DNA of 64,000 nt from an uncultured Clostridium sp. (GTDB taxonomy: Bacteria > Bacillota > Clostridia > Clostridiales > Clostridiaceae): assembly GCF_910588715.1 (NCBI RefSeq), contig NZ_CAJURG010000003.1, positions 124,001-188,000 of the forward strand, written 5' to 3'. A model generated the notes under the pieces. That model searched no databases. It was not told the DNA's origin and saw nothing but the letters and a program-made list of their open reading frames with translations. A program made the position numbers and the translations under genes. The first letter of the stretch is position 1, and each line of letters opens with the position of its first letter. Of this stretch, positions 44,924 to 57,128 are shown piece by piece.

Positions 44924-45523
44924 CTAAACAACATCACTTGAATCTTCTAACTCAATATTTTCTGAAACTATCCTTTTATAAAATAAATATAAACCATATC
45001 CTATTAATCCACTAATACTATTGCAAAGTAAATCCATAGTATCAAATGTTCTTGAATAATTAGGGATTATAACAGATAAAGTAACCTGACTACACTCTAT
45101 AAATAAAGATATAAAAAATGATATAATTAAAACTCTTTTTACATTAAAATGTATCTTATTTAAGTAATAACACAAAAAGAAAATCATTGGAGCTAATAAT
45201 AATAAATTACCGCCAATATTTTTAATAACTACATCCAATCCATCCTTTTTATACATTCCAATAGTACCTTCCCACAAAACAATATGAATATTAGGCCTTT
45301 TATATTTTATATGCTCCCCCCATGCTATAGTAAATGGAAAATAAACTGTTGAAATCACTAAGGTCATATATATATTAAATATCATCTTCATGAATTTCTT
45401 TTTTAATAAATCAATACTAATTTTATTTTCACTAAATATAATTTGAAGTAATACATCTAAATTAATATATAAAATTATTACAGTCACTAATGTAAAAAAC
45501 TCTATTCTATTTATAGTAAAAAT
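44924..45523 (-). CDS. VanZ-family membrane protein with likely ATT start
   Basis: About 199 residues if initiated at ATT 45523, which follows AAAGGGGGG with a seven-base spacer. The next usual start, GTG 45487, has no SD and would cut into the first helix, and an in-frame stop lies upstream of the SD. The translation has about four hydrophobic helices with the VanZ pattern: VIKNIGGNLLLLAPMIFF, IECSQVTLSVI, then RTFDTMDLLCNSISGLIGYG. Function is unknown; VanZ members can lower teicoplanin susceptibility. It is upstream of, and on the same strand as, neither of its neighbours' regulons, being flanked by terminators. Confidence 0.75.
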   Translation of the reverse strand: MFTINRIEFFTLVTVIILYINLDVLLQIIFSENKISIDLLKKKFMKMIFNIYMTLVISTVYFPFTIAWGEHIKYKRPNIHIVLWEGTIGMYKKDGLDVVIKNIGGNLLLLAPMIFFLCYYLNKIHFNVKRVLIISFFISLFIECSQVTLSVIIPNYSRTFDTMDLLCNSISGLIGYGLYLFYKRIVSENIELEDSSDVV

Positions 45524-45558
45524 ATTAATTCCCCCCTTTGATATATGTAAGAAAAAAA

Positions 45559-45575
45559 GCTATACAAAGTATAGC
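45559..45575 (-). terminator. Terminator of the second galU
   Basis: A perfect 7-bp stem GCTATAC/GTATAGC with a 3-base loop, followed by seven Ts on the minus strand, lies 24 bases after the stop. Confidence 0.75.
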
Positions 45576-45599
45576 TCTAATAAAAATTTAAAATTCTTT

Positions 45600-46472
45600 T
45601 TATTTTATAATATTCTTTAAGTATTCAATAAATCCATCCCTTAACTCTTCTTTTCTAAGAGCATATTCAACTGTAGCTTCAAGGAATCCAAGTTTATCCC
45701 CAACATCATATCTTCTTCCCTCAAAATCATAAGCATACATTGCTTCTTCTTCAATTAATTTAAGTAAAGCATCTGTAAGTTGAATTTCATTTCCCTTACC
45801 AGGTTTAGTATTTTCTAATATTTCAAATATCTTTGGAGTAATTATATATCTTCCTAATATTGCAACATTTGAAGGTGCTTCTTCTAATGATGGCTTTTCA
45901 ACTAAATCCTTAACCTTATAAACTCTATCCTCAATGTGTAATCCACCAACTATTCCATATTTATTAACATCTTGTGGCGCTACTGTTTGTACTCCTAAAA
46001 CTGAAGTTTTATATTCATTATAACAATCCATAAGTTGTCTTAAACATGGTTTTTGATCGTTATAAACAACATCATCTCCAAGTAATACTGCAAAAGGCTC
46101 ATCCCCTACGAAAGTCTTTGCACAAAGAATAGCATGTCCTAATCCTCTTGGCTCTTTTTGTCTTATAAAATGAATATTAACCATATCAGATATTTCTCTA
46201 ACCATTTCAAGCATTCCTTGTTTTCCTGCTTTTTCAAGCTCCATTTCAAGCTCAACACTTCTATCAAAATGATCTTCTATACTCTTTTTATTTCTTCCTG
46301 TTATTATAAGAATTTCTTCTATACCTGATGCAACACATTCTTCTATTATGTATTGTAATGTTGGCTTATCAACTATTGGAAGCATCTCCTTTGGTTGTGC
46401 TTTTGTAGCTGGTAAAAATCTAGTTCCAAGCCCTGCTGCAGGTATTATTGCTTTTCTTATTCTCTTTTCCAT
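45600..46472 (-). CDS. galU: UTP-glucose-1-phosphate uridylyltransferase (copy 2)
   Basis: The 290-residue paralogue of the 15954-16826 gene carries the same AAGLGTRFLPATKAQPKEML N-terminus and KPGKGNEIQLTDALL segment, differing mainly at scattered surface positions and the last residues. It should also make UDP-glucose. ATG 46472 follows AAGGAG twelve bases upstream, a long spacing. A promoter with TGA-TATAAT extended -10 is seen at 46604-46609. Placed in the surface-glycan region, it may serve polymer synthesis while copy 1 is housekeeping, but that split is a guess. Confidence 0.93.
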   Translation of the reverse strand: MEKRIRKAIIPAAGLGTRFLPATKAQPKEMLPIVDKPTLQYIIEECVASGIEEILIITGRNKKSIEDHFDRSVELEMELEKAGKQGMLEMVREISDMVNIHFIRQKEPRGLGHAILCAKTFVGDEPFAVLLGDDVVYNDQKPCLRQLMDCYNEYKTSVLGVQTVAPQDVNKYGIVGGLHIEDRVYKVKDLVEKPSLEEAPSNVAILGRYIITPKIFEILENTKPGKGNEIQLTDALLKLIEEEAMYAYDFEGRRYDVGDKLGFLEATVEYALRKEELRDGFIEYLKNIIK

Positions 46473-46993
46473 AGTTTTTAATATCTCCTTCTTTTTTACT
46501 ATAAATTTAACACAAAATTTATAACAATAAATATATATTTTGCGTTCTTTTCTTCAAATATTCTACTATAACTTTATTTATTTTCCATTTTTCATACTAG
46601 TATATTATATCATTCTAAAAGGTATTCTAAACATAAATATTTACGATAAGTTTCAACAAACAGGATACACTTTGGATTGTTTATGTAATTTTTTATTATA
46701 AATTATAATATAATAATAATTTCACGTTAAAACAATAATTTTAACCTATTCACATCTAAAGCACTATATTATACTAATTTAAAAATTAAAATTTTAAATT
46801 GAAAATAGTCTAAAAGAATTAAAAAATAACTTTAATTCATTAATGCAAAGAGCTTAAGGGAAAATTAATTAAATAATAATTGAAAAAGAGATTTTAAAAA
46901 ATGAATATTAAACTATAGTTCAATAGGGGGATATTAAACTATAGTTCAATATTGAAATTTTAATTGATTAATTTAAAATCTTCAAATGAAAAA
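46473..46993. other. 521-bp intergenic region with promoter and palindromic direct repeat
   Basis: No gene is visible on either strand. Near galU is an extended -10 (TGA + TATAAT, minus strand, 46604-46612). At 46905-46951 a 21-bp sequence occurs twice, separated by GGGGG; each copy centres on the palindrome AACTATAGTT. The rest is AT-rich sequence without clear structure. Confidence 0.6.
46905..46951. repeat. Two perfect 21-bp direct repeats with palindromic core
   Basis: ATATTAAACTATAGTTCAATA is present at 46905-46925 and again at 46931-46951 with a GGGGG spacer, giving a 26-bp period. The core AACTATAGTT is self-complementary, so each copy could bind a dimer. They lie 43 bases beyond the end of the AraC-family gene. 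Confidence 0.75.
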
Positions 46994-47827
46994 TCATTTA
47001 TTACTTAACTTATTATTTCTATAATTTAATGGTGACATAGAAAAATATTTTGAAAAAGTTTTAGAAAATAATAAAGAATCGGTATATCCAACTTTATTAG
47101 CTACTTCCCCTATAGGAAGCTTAGTATTTTTCAATAAAAGGGTTGCCTTATACATTCTAAGATTTATCAAATATTTTTGTGGAGAAACCTTAAGATTTTT
47201 TATAAACATTTTATATAAATAACTTCTGCTTAAATTTACATGATTAGCAATTTCATTAACTGTTATACTATTCATATAATTAGAATTAATAAAATTAATA
47301 GCATCTTGTATATATGTATGTAACTCTTTATCCTTATACTCAAACTCCTTAGGAAACTCTTTTATAAATGTATATAATAATGAATAAAGTTCTCTTAATA
47401 AAACAATATCATCAGAACATGAAGGATTATAATTTTTTGATATTTCACACATATTTAATATTATATTTGGTATCTTTGAATTCTCTGTGCATGTAACAAC
47501 ATAAGAATCTATTATAGATGTTCTATTTAAATATTCAATAGAATTTGAACCACTAAAACCTATCCAATAATACTCCCAGGGATCATCCATAGATGCCATA
47601 TATTCAACACTCATCCCTTTTAATATAATAAAAATACCCCCTTGTTTTAAATTAAATATTTTATTATTAACCTTAAAGGTACCCTTTCCTTTACTTACAT
47701 AATGCATAACAGCATTTTTTAAAACCTCATACTTATATCCAAATCCAGGAATACCCTGCTCTATCCCACATTCATCTAAATTCATCTCAAAATTTTCTTT
47801 AGTATATTTTTTCCATAATATTTGCAT
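46994..47827 (-). CDS. AraC-family transcriptional regulator
   Basis: About 277 residues from ATG 47827, four bases after GAGGT; an upstream ATG at 47857 has no SD. The N-terminal half is a cupin-like sugar-sensing domain (KGKGTFKVNNKIFNLKQGG), and the C-terminal about 100 residues hold two helix-turn-helix motifs: ITVNEIANHVNLSRSYLYKMFIK and the second, IGEVANKVGYTDSLLFSKTF, ending in the typical MSPLNYR. It is divergent from the GH2 gene, separated by 184 bases, and is the obvious regulator of it. The effector is probably a beta-galactoside or its breakdown product, by context only. Confidence 0.9.
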   Translation of the reverse strand: MQILWKKYTKENFEMNLDECGIEQGIPGFGYKYEVLKNAVMHYVSKGKGTFKVNNKIFNLKQGGIFIILKGMSVEYMASMDDPWEYYWIGFSGSNSIEYLNRTSIIDSYVVTCTENSKIPNIILNMCEISKNYNPSCSDDIVLLRELYSLLYTFIKEFPKEFEYKDKELHTYIQDAINFINSNYMNSITVNEIANHVNLSRSYLYKMFIKNLKVSPQKYLINLRMYKATLLLKNTKLPIGEVANKVGYTDSLLFSKTFSKYFSMSPLNYRNNKLSNK

Positions 47828-47924
47828 ATATACCTCATCCCTTTCCACAGGAAACATTATAACATATTTTAGAATCTTTTAACTATTTTAAAAGATTAAT
47901 CATCATATTAATATTAAATTATAA

Positions 47925-51035
<3,111 letters not shown>

Positions 51036-51039
51036 ATAT

Positions 51040-51073
51040 AAACCCCAAAGACTTAAAATAATCTTTGGGGTTT
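51040..51073 (+). terminator. Bidirectional terminator after lacZ
   Basis: A perfect 12-bp stem AAACCCCAAAGA/TCTTTGGGGTTT (51040-51051 with 51062-51073) with a 10-base loop separates lacZ from a convergent LCP gene. Confidence 0.85.
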
Positions 51074-51086
51074 AGTTATACTTTAA

Positions 51087-52061
51087 TTACCATGTAATTT
51101 TATCATCAAAAATATAATCATGTAACTGCTTAACAGTTGCTTCCTTATTAAATGTTAAGTAATATACTCCATTAATAGTTTTTCCTTGACTATAATCATC
51201 AAGTGGGAATCTTTCTAGGCTTAAGTTTGCATCACCAAGTTTTAAAACATCCATTCCTAAGTTTAATATCTCATTATATCCTAAACTTGTATTAACCATA
51301 GGTAATATATCTGATAATAATGATTGATATGATGTTGCTGGCATAGATTCTACCTTTTTAAATATTTCTGTTAAGACTTCTCTTTGTCTTTCAGTTCTTC
51401 TATAATCTCCACCGGAAGTATATCTAATTCTACAATAAGCTAGAGCTTGTGTACCATTTACGTGTTGAAGTCCTGTTGTAGTTATTTCCGATACATTGGT
51501 TCCATTTTTTTTATTTATATCTCTTATATAATTATTTATATATTTTAATTCTTCTGAATCAATATCTAATTCTATTCCGCCAACCTTGTCTATTATTTTA
51601 GGTAACGTTTTAAAGTTAACAGCTGCAAAATCTTCTATATTTAAATCAAAATTTTCATTTAAAGTTTTTATTGCAAGTTGTGGCCCTCCAAAAGCATAAG
51701 CATGATTAATCTTATCATTTCCATGACCATCAATTTCAACATAAGAATCTCTCATTATTGATGTTAATTTTAATTTCTTATGAGTTGTATCTATAGTAGC
51801 TATCATTATAGAGTCAGATCTTCCAACAATTCCATCCCCTGTATCAATTCCAAATAAAGCAATATTAATTATATTCCCATTATATTCAGATAATTTTTCT
51901 TGTACTTCCTCTTTAATTCCTACATCTTCCTTGTTTATTTCTACTTTTTCAATTTTATTAAATAAGTGATTTCCGTAAGCATAAACTCCACCTACAATTC
52001 CTAAAATTAACATCATAGTTATCATTAAAATCCAAATCGTTATCCTTTTAGCTTTAATCAT
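51087..52061 (-). CDS. LCP-family glycopolymer ligase
   Basis: The 324-residue protein has a membrane anchor (about 8-30) and an LCP domain: IALFGIDTGDG, GRSDSIMIATID, MRDSYVEIDGHG, LGGIELDIDSEEL equivalents and CRIRYTSGGDYRRTERQREV with the functional arginines. It would transfer wall teichoic acid or polysaccharide from lipid carrier to peptidoglycan. AGGAAGG precedes ATG 52061. It lies last in the teichoic-type cluster and is strongly similar to the 40316-41290 protein. An intact set of active-site residues contrasts with the adjacent degenerate LCP-like gene. Confidence 0.9.
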   Translation of the reverse strand: MIKAKRITIWILMITMMLILGIVGGVYAYGNHLFNKIEKVEINKEDVGIKEEVQEKLSEYNGNIINIALFGIDTGDGIVGRSDSIMIATIDTTHKKLKLTSIMRDSYVEIDGHGNDKINHAYAFGGPQLAIKTLNENFDLNIEDFAAVNFKTLPKIIDKVGGIELDIDSEELKYINNYIRDINKKNGTNVSEITTTGLQHVNGTQALAYCRIRYTSGGDYRRTERQREVLTEIFKKVESMPATSYQSLLSDILPMVNTSLGYNEILNLGMDVLKLGDANLSLERFPLDDYSQGKTINGVYYLTFNKEATVKQLHDYIFDDKITW

Positions 52062-52191
52062 CTTTCCTTCCTCTCATAAAATAACTTAATATTTAATTGT
52101 TCTTTATTTTTAATCTAACTAATACTAATAAATCTATATAATTAAAAAACTAATAAATACAGATGATAAGTTTTTTTATCCTTATGATTAT

Positions 52192-52989
52192 TTAATTTCC
52201 TATTAATAAGAATGATTTAATATCTTCTTTATAAGTTATTAAATCATATTTATCCATATCTGAAAAATTTAACTTATTTGTTTTAGGAAAACTTGACTTT
52301 TCTATATTATCTGTTCCTATCTTAATTACAGAAAACCCCGTTGAAACTAATTCTTTAGTACTCATTGAACTTTCAATACATTTTATACTCTTAGATACTA
52401 CATTTAAGAATTCTTTTATTCCCTTATCAGTTAAATCATTAATTATAGTATTAATTATAGTTTTCTGCCTAGTTGATTTTTTTGTACACCCTTTATCACC
52501 TTTAAACTTAATATATTGTATAACTTGCTGTCCATTTAATATATATATTTCATTATCATCTTCTAATCCCATGAACTTTTTATCATTGTAATTTAACTTT
52601 ATCTTTACCCCATTAATACTATTAATAATGTCTTCTAAAACAAAATAATCCAACTTAATATATTGATTTATTGATAGTCCTAATTTTTCATTTAATTTAT
52701 TTATACTATCAACTATTTTGCTTTCTTTTAAAATATCACTTATCTCATAATTGTCTATTTTAATTTCATTTTTAAAGCTTATTAACTTAATAATAGACTT
52801 TTTAGAGTTAATACGTACAATTACAATGCTATCACATACATTATTATCAGTTATAAAAACTGCTATATCTGTGCCTTCAACATCTGTACTCATTATTAAT
52901 TTATCTCTTATATCTACCTTTTTAATATTAGGTAACTTAGTACATAGATACCCTACCCCTAATGTTAATATAATTTTACTCTTATCCAT
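52192..52989 (-). CDS. Divergent LCP-like protein lacking key arginines
   Basis: The 265-residue protein aligns by eye to LCP domains in the order DIAVFITDNN, DSIVIVRINSKK, ISFKNEIKIDNYE, then INGVKIKLNYNDKKFMG and YIKFKGDKGCTKKSTRQKT. Compared with its neighbour, MRDSYVEI becomes FKNEIKI and CRIRY becomes YIKFK, so the arginines contacting the lipid pyrophosphate are replaced by Lys or lost. Only a weak hydrophobic stretch precedes the domain and no convincing membrane anchor is visible. It could be an inactive or regulatory LCP. ATG 52989 follows AGGTGA, 15 bases after the upstream gene, so it belongs to that operon. Confidence 0.7.
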   Translation of the reverse strand: MDKSKIILTLGVGYLCTKLPNIKKVDIRDKLIMSTDVEGTDIAVFITDNNVCDSIVIVRINSKKSIIKLISFKNEIKIDNYEISDILKESKIVDSINKLNEKLGLSINQYIKLDYFVLEDIINSINGVKIKLNYNDKKFMGLEDDNEIYILNGQQVIQYIKFKGDKGCTKKSTRQKTIINTIINDLTDKGIKEFLNVVSKSIKCIESSMSTKELVSTGFSVIKIGTDNIEKSSFPKTNKLNFSDMDKYDLITYKEDIKSFLLIGN

Positions 52990-53004
52990 TTTTCACCTAT
53001 TTTA

Positions 53005-54111
53005 TTAATTAATATTTAAAATTAAATTTTTTATAAAATCTACAACACGTTCTGTAGATTTTCCATCCTTAAAATCAAAGTATTTATTTTTAAATTCTTT
53101 TAATTCTTCTAGATTAAAAGAGTCTTTTTCTATTGCCATTAAAATATCTTCTTCATTTTTACATATAGGACCTGGCATAATTTTTTCGTATTCTTCATAC
53201 ATTCCCCTATCATTTTTATACTCTTGTAAATCAGGTACAAAAAATATCATAGGCTTTTCTAATATAGAAAAATCAAAAATAACTGCTGAATAATCACATA
53301 TCAAATAATCTGTAACAGCAAATAGCTTTTTTATACTTTCCTTATTTCCATTTATAATTCCATCATCATTTTCATCATACATATTTACTTCTTCAAGCCA
53401 TGGATGTAACTTATAAATTATAATATAATCATCACCTAATTTATTCTTTATATATTTCAAATCAATTTTTTGATAGCTTACACTATTTATTGGATCCCCT
53501 CTAAAAGTTGGAGCATATAAAACTACTTTTTTATTCCTTATTTTAGGATACTTTTTTAATATATCATTTTTATATTTTTTTAATTTCTTAGAATTAAATA
53601 AAATATCAGTTCTAGGAATTCCTAGTGGTATAACACTTTCCTTTGGTACATTAAATGCACTACTATATATATTTATCCAAATTTTAGAAGAACTTAATAT
53701 ATAATCATAATTTTTTATTTCATATTTTCTTTTTATATCATTTCCAAATTTCTTAATTGCACCACTAGCATGCCATACTTGTATTACCTTAGTTTTTTTT
53801 GGCTTAAAATTTGATACAACAAAATTATTATAATCTAAAATCACTATTTTTGATGTATTAATATGATATAACTGCTTTACACAATTAAATAAATATTTAA
53901 TGTTTCCAATTAATGTATTCTGATATTTAATTAATACATAGACTAAATTATATCTATCTTCTTTTTCTAATTTTTTTGCAATTAATTTAAAATCATTTTC
54001 AAGCTTTTCACTCTTATATGAAATAAAAGTTATTTTATTTTCCTGTATTTTAACCCAATATAATATGCAGTTTATAACAGACAATATCATGTAAGCCATT
54101 ATTTTATTCAT
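53005..54111 (-). CDS. CDP-glycerol glycerophosphotransferase family protein (TagB-like variant)
   Basis: The 368-residue protein has an N-terminal hydrophobic stretch and the Glyphos_transf domain: VWHASGAIKKFG in place of the more common WHGTPLK, an APTFRGDP segment, KLHPWLEE and CDYSAVIFDFSILEKP, then RGMYEEYEKIMPGPI. The WHAxGAxKKFG variant resembles TagB/TarB-type primases, which add the first glycerol phosphate to the linkage unit, by recollection of the family. Peripheral membrane location is expected. It is 15 bases upstream of the LCP-like gene and follows another glycerophosphotransferase. Confidence 0.82.
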   Translation of the reverse strand: MNKIMAYMILSVINCILYWVKIQENKITFISYKSEKLENDFKLIAKKLEKEDRYNLVYVLIKYQNTLIGNIKYLFNCVKQLYHINTSKIVILDYNNFVVSNFKPKKTKVIQVWHASGAIKKFGNDIKRKYEIKNYDYILSSSKIWINIYSSAFNVPKESVIPLGIPRTDILFNSKKLKKYKNDILKKYPKIRNKKVVLYAPTFRGDPINSVSYQKIDLKYIKNKLGDDYIIIYKLHPWLEEVNMYDENDDGIINGNKESIKKLFAVTDYLICDYSAVIFDFSILEKPMIFFVPDLQEYKNDRGMYEEYEKIMPGPICKNEEDILMAIEKDSFNLEELKEFKNKYFDFKDGKSTERVVDFIKNLILNIN

Positions 54112-54132
54112 CTTATAGTGTCCTTCTCTTTA

Positions 54133-55326
54133 TTAATTAAATATATATTTAATAACCTTTTCACTACATTTTCCATCTTGAAAGTTATTATATCTTTCAT
54201 TAAATTTACTAATCCTTATTTTATTTTCTTTATAATATCCCTGATTATCCTTAATTAAATTTAATAACTTTTCTTCATTTGTAATTACTTCCCCTGGTAA
54301 ATCTTTATTTATATCTAAATAAAATCCCCTTAAATTTTCTTCATAATCCTTTAAATCATACATATAAAAATAAATAGGTCTATTTAATATCGCATAATCA
54401 AAAAACACACTTGAATAATCAGTTACTAAAATATCACTAATTACATATAATTCATTTATATCCTCATCTTCATTTACTAAATAAAGAAATCCCTTTAAAT
54501 CATCATTATTATATTTATTTGTTATTAAATAATGTGGCTTAAATAATATTACATATTTTTCTCCAAGCCTCTTCTTCCAATAATAAAAATCTACTTCTAA
54601 ATTAAAAATATATCCTTTATTATTAAATGAATTATCTCTCCATGTAGGTGCATAAAGTATAACCTTTTTTTCTAATGGAATATTATATTTAATTTTTAAA
54701 TTTAAAATTTCATTTTTTGTTATATTACTTAAATAATCATTTCTTGGATACCCTGTTTCTATAATTTTACTTTTATCTACTCTAAAAGCTGTAATAAACT
54801 TTTCAGTTGAAAACTTATTAGGTGATATAAAGTAATTATATCTTTTCACATCTGTATCATATGATTTAGTCATTTCTCCTTTAGTTACTTTTGCTCTATA
54901 AAAAGTCTTATCATCTCCAATATCTATATCATGAGCTAATCTTTTTAATGGGGTTCCATGCCAAGTTTGAACATATACTTGACTTTCTTTTTTCAATATA
55001 TAACTAGGCATTTTACAATTTATAATCCAGTATTTACTTCTAGCCATATAGTAAAAATATAAAATTCCATTATATTTTACTACTTTAGCGTTATTTATGT
55101 TAACATTTTTAACATTTTTAACAGCCCATATATATTTATAATCTTTATATTCCTCTCTAGACTCCATATATTTATGTATATATTTAGGATTACATAAATA
55201 ACCTTTCCCATGATAAGATATAAATATAACCATTTTTTGATTTATTGGTATATATTTATATAAAATTTTATAAAGTAATTTTATAAGTCTAAATATATAC
55301 TTTTTTATATTATATACTAAATTCAT
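54133..55326 (-). CDS. CDP-glycerol glycerophosphotransferase (TagF/TarL-like)
   Basis: About 397 residues from ATG 55326, three bases beyond AGAGGT; ATG 55338 has no SD. The basic N-terminus is followed by FISYHGKGYLCNPKYI, WHGTPLKRLAHDI, YAPTWRDNSF, FKPHYL and TDYSSVFFDYAILNRP, the sequence of motifs in glycerophosphate polymerases that use CDP-glycerol. It probably extends poly(glycerol phosphate) on the cytosolic face of the membrane. Its neighbours are the TagB-like gene downstream and the DUF6270-type gene upstream, all on one strand. Confidence 0.87.
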   Translation of the reverse strand: MNLVYNIKKYIFRLIKLLYKILYKYIPINQKMVIFISYHGKGYLCNPKYIHKYMESREEYKDYKYIWAVKNVKNVNINNAKVVKYNGILYFYYMARSKYWIINCKMPSYILKKESQVYVQTWHGTPLKRLAHDIDIGDDKTFYRAKVTKGEMTKSYDTDVKRYNYFISPNKFSTEKFITAFRVDKSKIIETGYPRNDYLSNITKNEILNLKIKYNIPLEKKVILYAPTWRDNSFNNKGYIFNLEVDFYYWKKRLGEKYVILFKPHYLITNKYNNDDLKGFLYLVNEDEDINELYVISDILVTDYSSVFFDYAILNRPIYFYMYDLKDYEENLRGFYLDINKDLPGEVITNEEKLLNLIKDNQGYYKENKIRISKFNERYNNFQDGKCSEKVIKYIFN

Positions 55327-55394
55327 ATACCTCTCCATATTTTATTAACTTTCAAAATTTTATAGAAGAATTGATAGTCTTATAAAACATTACA

Positions 55395-57128
55395 CTACTT
55401 TTGTATTTTTTTATCAAGTAAATTTAAAAATTCCTTATAATATTCACTTTCAAAGTGGTTTGAAGTGTTTCCAAATGGATGTTTCTCGTATCCAATACAG
55501 TTTATCTTATTAGAATAAATTGCTTGAGACTTTGGAAGCAATCTTTGCATATATTCATTCATCCATTGAACCATAGAGTTTGACTTCCTTATAAATTCAA
55601 TATGCTCACTAAATTCTCCTATATCTCCATTTACTTTTCTATACTTCTCCGTACCTTTAATATAATTAATTATTATCTTATCCTCTGGGATATATTTAAC
55701 AATCTCCTGTGCAAATTTTTGTGCTGCATTTATCCATATAGGAAGATATAATTCTATATCACTTGAACATAAAACTTTATCATTATAATCTAAATTATAT
55801 AAAAAGTCACTAATTTCTATATATGGAGTTACGGATATAATAGTACCATCAACAAATTGTATTATACCTTTTTGAGAGTCAATATAAAAATCTATTATTA
55901 AATAATCAGGTTTACTTAATAATATATTTTCAAAAAAACTTTTATTAAAATCATTTTGTACATATCTCTTTGATTTTTCATTTAATTTGCTAAATAAACT
56001 TTCATTAAAATCCTTTTTTATTGAATTCATAATAGATATAAGTGAAGAATAAAATTGTGTATATACTACTTCGTATTTATTCTTATACTCTAAATTAAAA
56101 TATTCATTAGAAGTAAATGCTAATCTAGAAAAACAACTTCCAAGTATAGCTATTTTATTTACTCCCATTTTCTTTTTAATTTTAAACACAGCCTCATGAA
56201 AAATGTTTCTCTTTAATGTTACACTGTAATTATTATTTTCTTCAATTAAATTCTCATCACTACATGTCATACTACAATAATTAATAATATTTTCATTTAA
56301 ATCACTTTTAAACCCTAATTGTATAATGACTTCATTTTCCAAGTTACAATTTATAATATCATCTAATTTTAATTTCATTTGTAATATATTATTCGAAATA
56401 ATCCTACTATTACTCTTAACTCTTATACCTTCTCTTAAATAAAAATTATTTATAGAATTATAAAAGGTAATATATTTTTCCATATTAATATAATTAAAAT
56501 TCAATTTGCTATTTTTAATATTTAATAATAATTCATTATTGTTGTCTATAGAAATACTAGTTATTTCACAACGATTTATTCCCTTAAAGTAACACGCTAA
56601 AGTATTTTTTTTAGTTTTATAGAACTTATAACTTAATATTTCATTATAATTTCTATAATCATTAAAACACTTATCAATTCTTAATCTATATTCTTCTTCA
56701 TATTCCGTATTTATATTTATTACTATAAAAAAATCTAAAATATCACCATCATTAATATCCTTAGTAATTTTAGCTTCACTTATATTATAGTTTTTATTTA
56801 ATAATAAAATTTCTATAACATTTTCTTTAAAATTGCTAAATAGTTTACCATTTATTCTTTTTCTTGCCACTAAAGTTATTGGTTCATTAACCTTTTGTAG
56901 AATATCATTATTAAATAATATACACCCATTATTATCATATTTAAGAGCTACAGTATCATCATCATTTATTAAATATTTACTATGAATAGATAATTTATTA
57001 TTTTGAGTTTTATATGGTTTTATATACCTATTTATTAATTTAAATTTTGAAAAATTAGCTTTAAATTTTAAACTTTCCAAAATTTCACATCTTACATACA
57101 TTTCGTCATTAGGTATATATATATGCAT
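55395..57128 (-). CDS. DUF6270-type protein, larger downstream frame of a split gene
   Basis: A 577-residue frame starting at ATG 57128, nine bases after GGAG. The first roughly 110 residues look like a beta-rich module seen near teichoic glycosyltransferases (RYIKPYKTQNNKLSI). The C-terminal part from about residue 320 carries AILGSCFSR (about 326-331 for GSCFSR), the DUF6270/SGNH-like hallmark, and later NHFESEYYKEF, with His near the end. The upstream 90-codon frame overlaps it by 20 bases and its sequence reads straight into this one if one TA unit is added at 57114-57124. It may therefore be the bulk of a 661-residue protein whose ATG here is artificial or alternative. Its role is unknown; context is teichoic acid assembly. 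Confidence 0.7.
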   Translation of the reverse strand: MHIYIPNDEMYVRCEILESLKFKANFSKFKLINRYIKPYKTQNNKLSIHSKYLINDDDTVALKYDNNGCILFNNDILQKVNEPITLVARKRINGKLFSNFKENVIEILLLNKNYNISEAKITKDINDGDILDFFIVININTEYEEEYRLRIDKCFNDYRNYNEILSYKFYKTKKNTLACYFKGINRCEITSISIDNNNELLLNIKNSKLNFNYINMEKYITFYNSINNFYLREGIRVKSNSRIISNNILQMKLKLDDIINCNLENEVIIQLGFKSDLNENIINYCSMTCSDENLIEENNNYSVTLKRNIFHEAVFKIKKKMGVNKIAILGSCFSRLAFTSNEYFNLEYKNKYEVVYTQFYSSLISIMNSIKKDFNESLFSKLNEKSKRYVQNDFNKSFFENILLSKPDYLIIDFYIDSQKGIIQFVDGTIISVTPYIEISDFLYNLDYNDKVLCSSDIELYLPIWINAAQKFAQEIVKYIPEDKIIINYIKGTEKYRKVNGDIGEFSEHIEFIRKSNSMVQWMNEYMQRLLPKSQAIYSNKINCIGYEKHPFGNTSNHFESEYYKEFLNLLDKKIQK

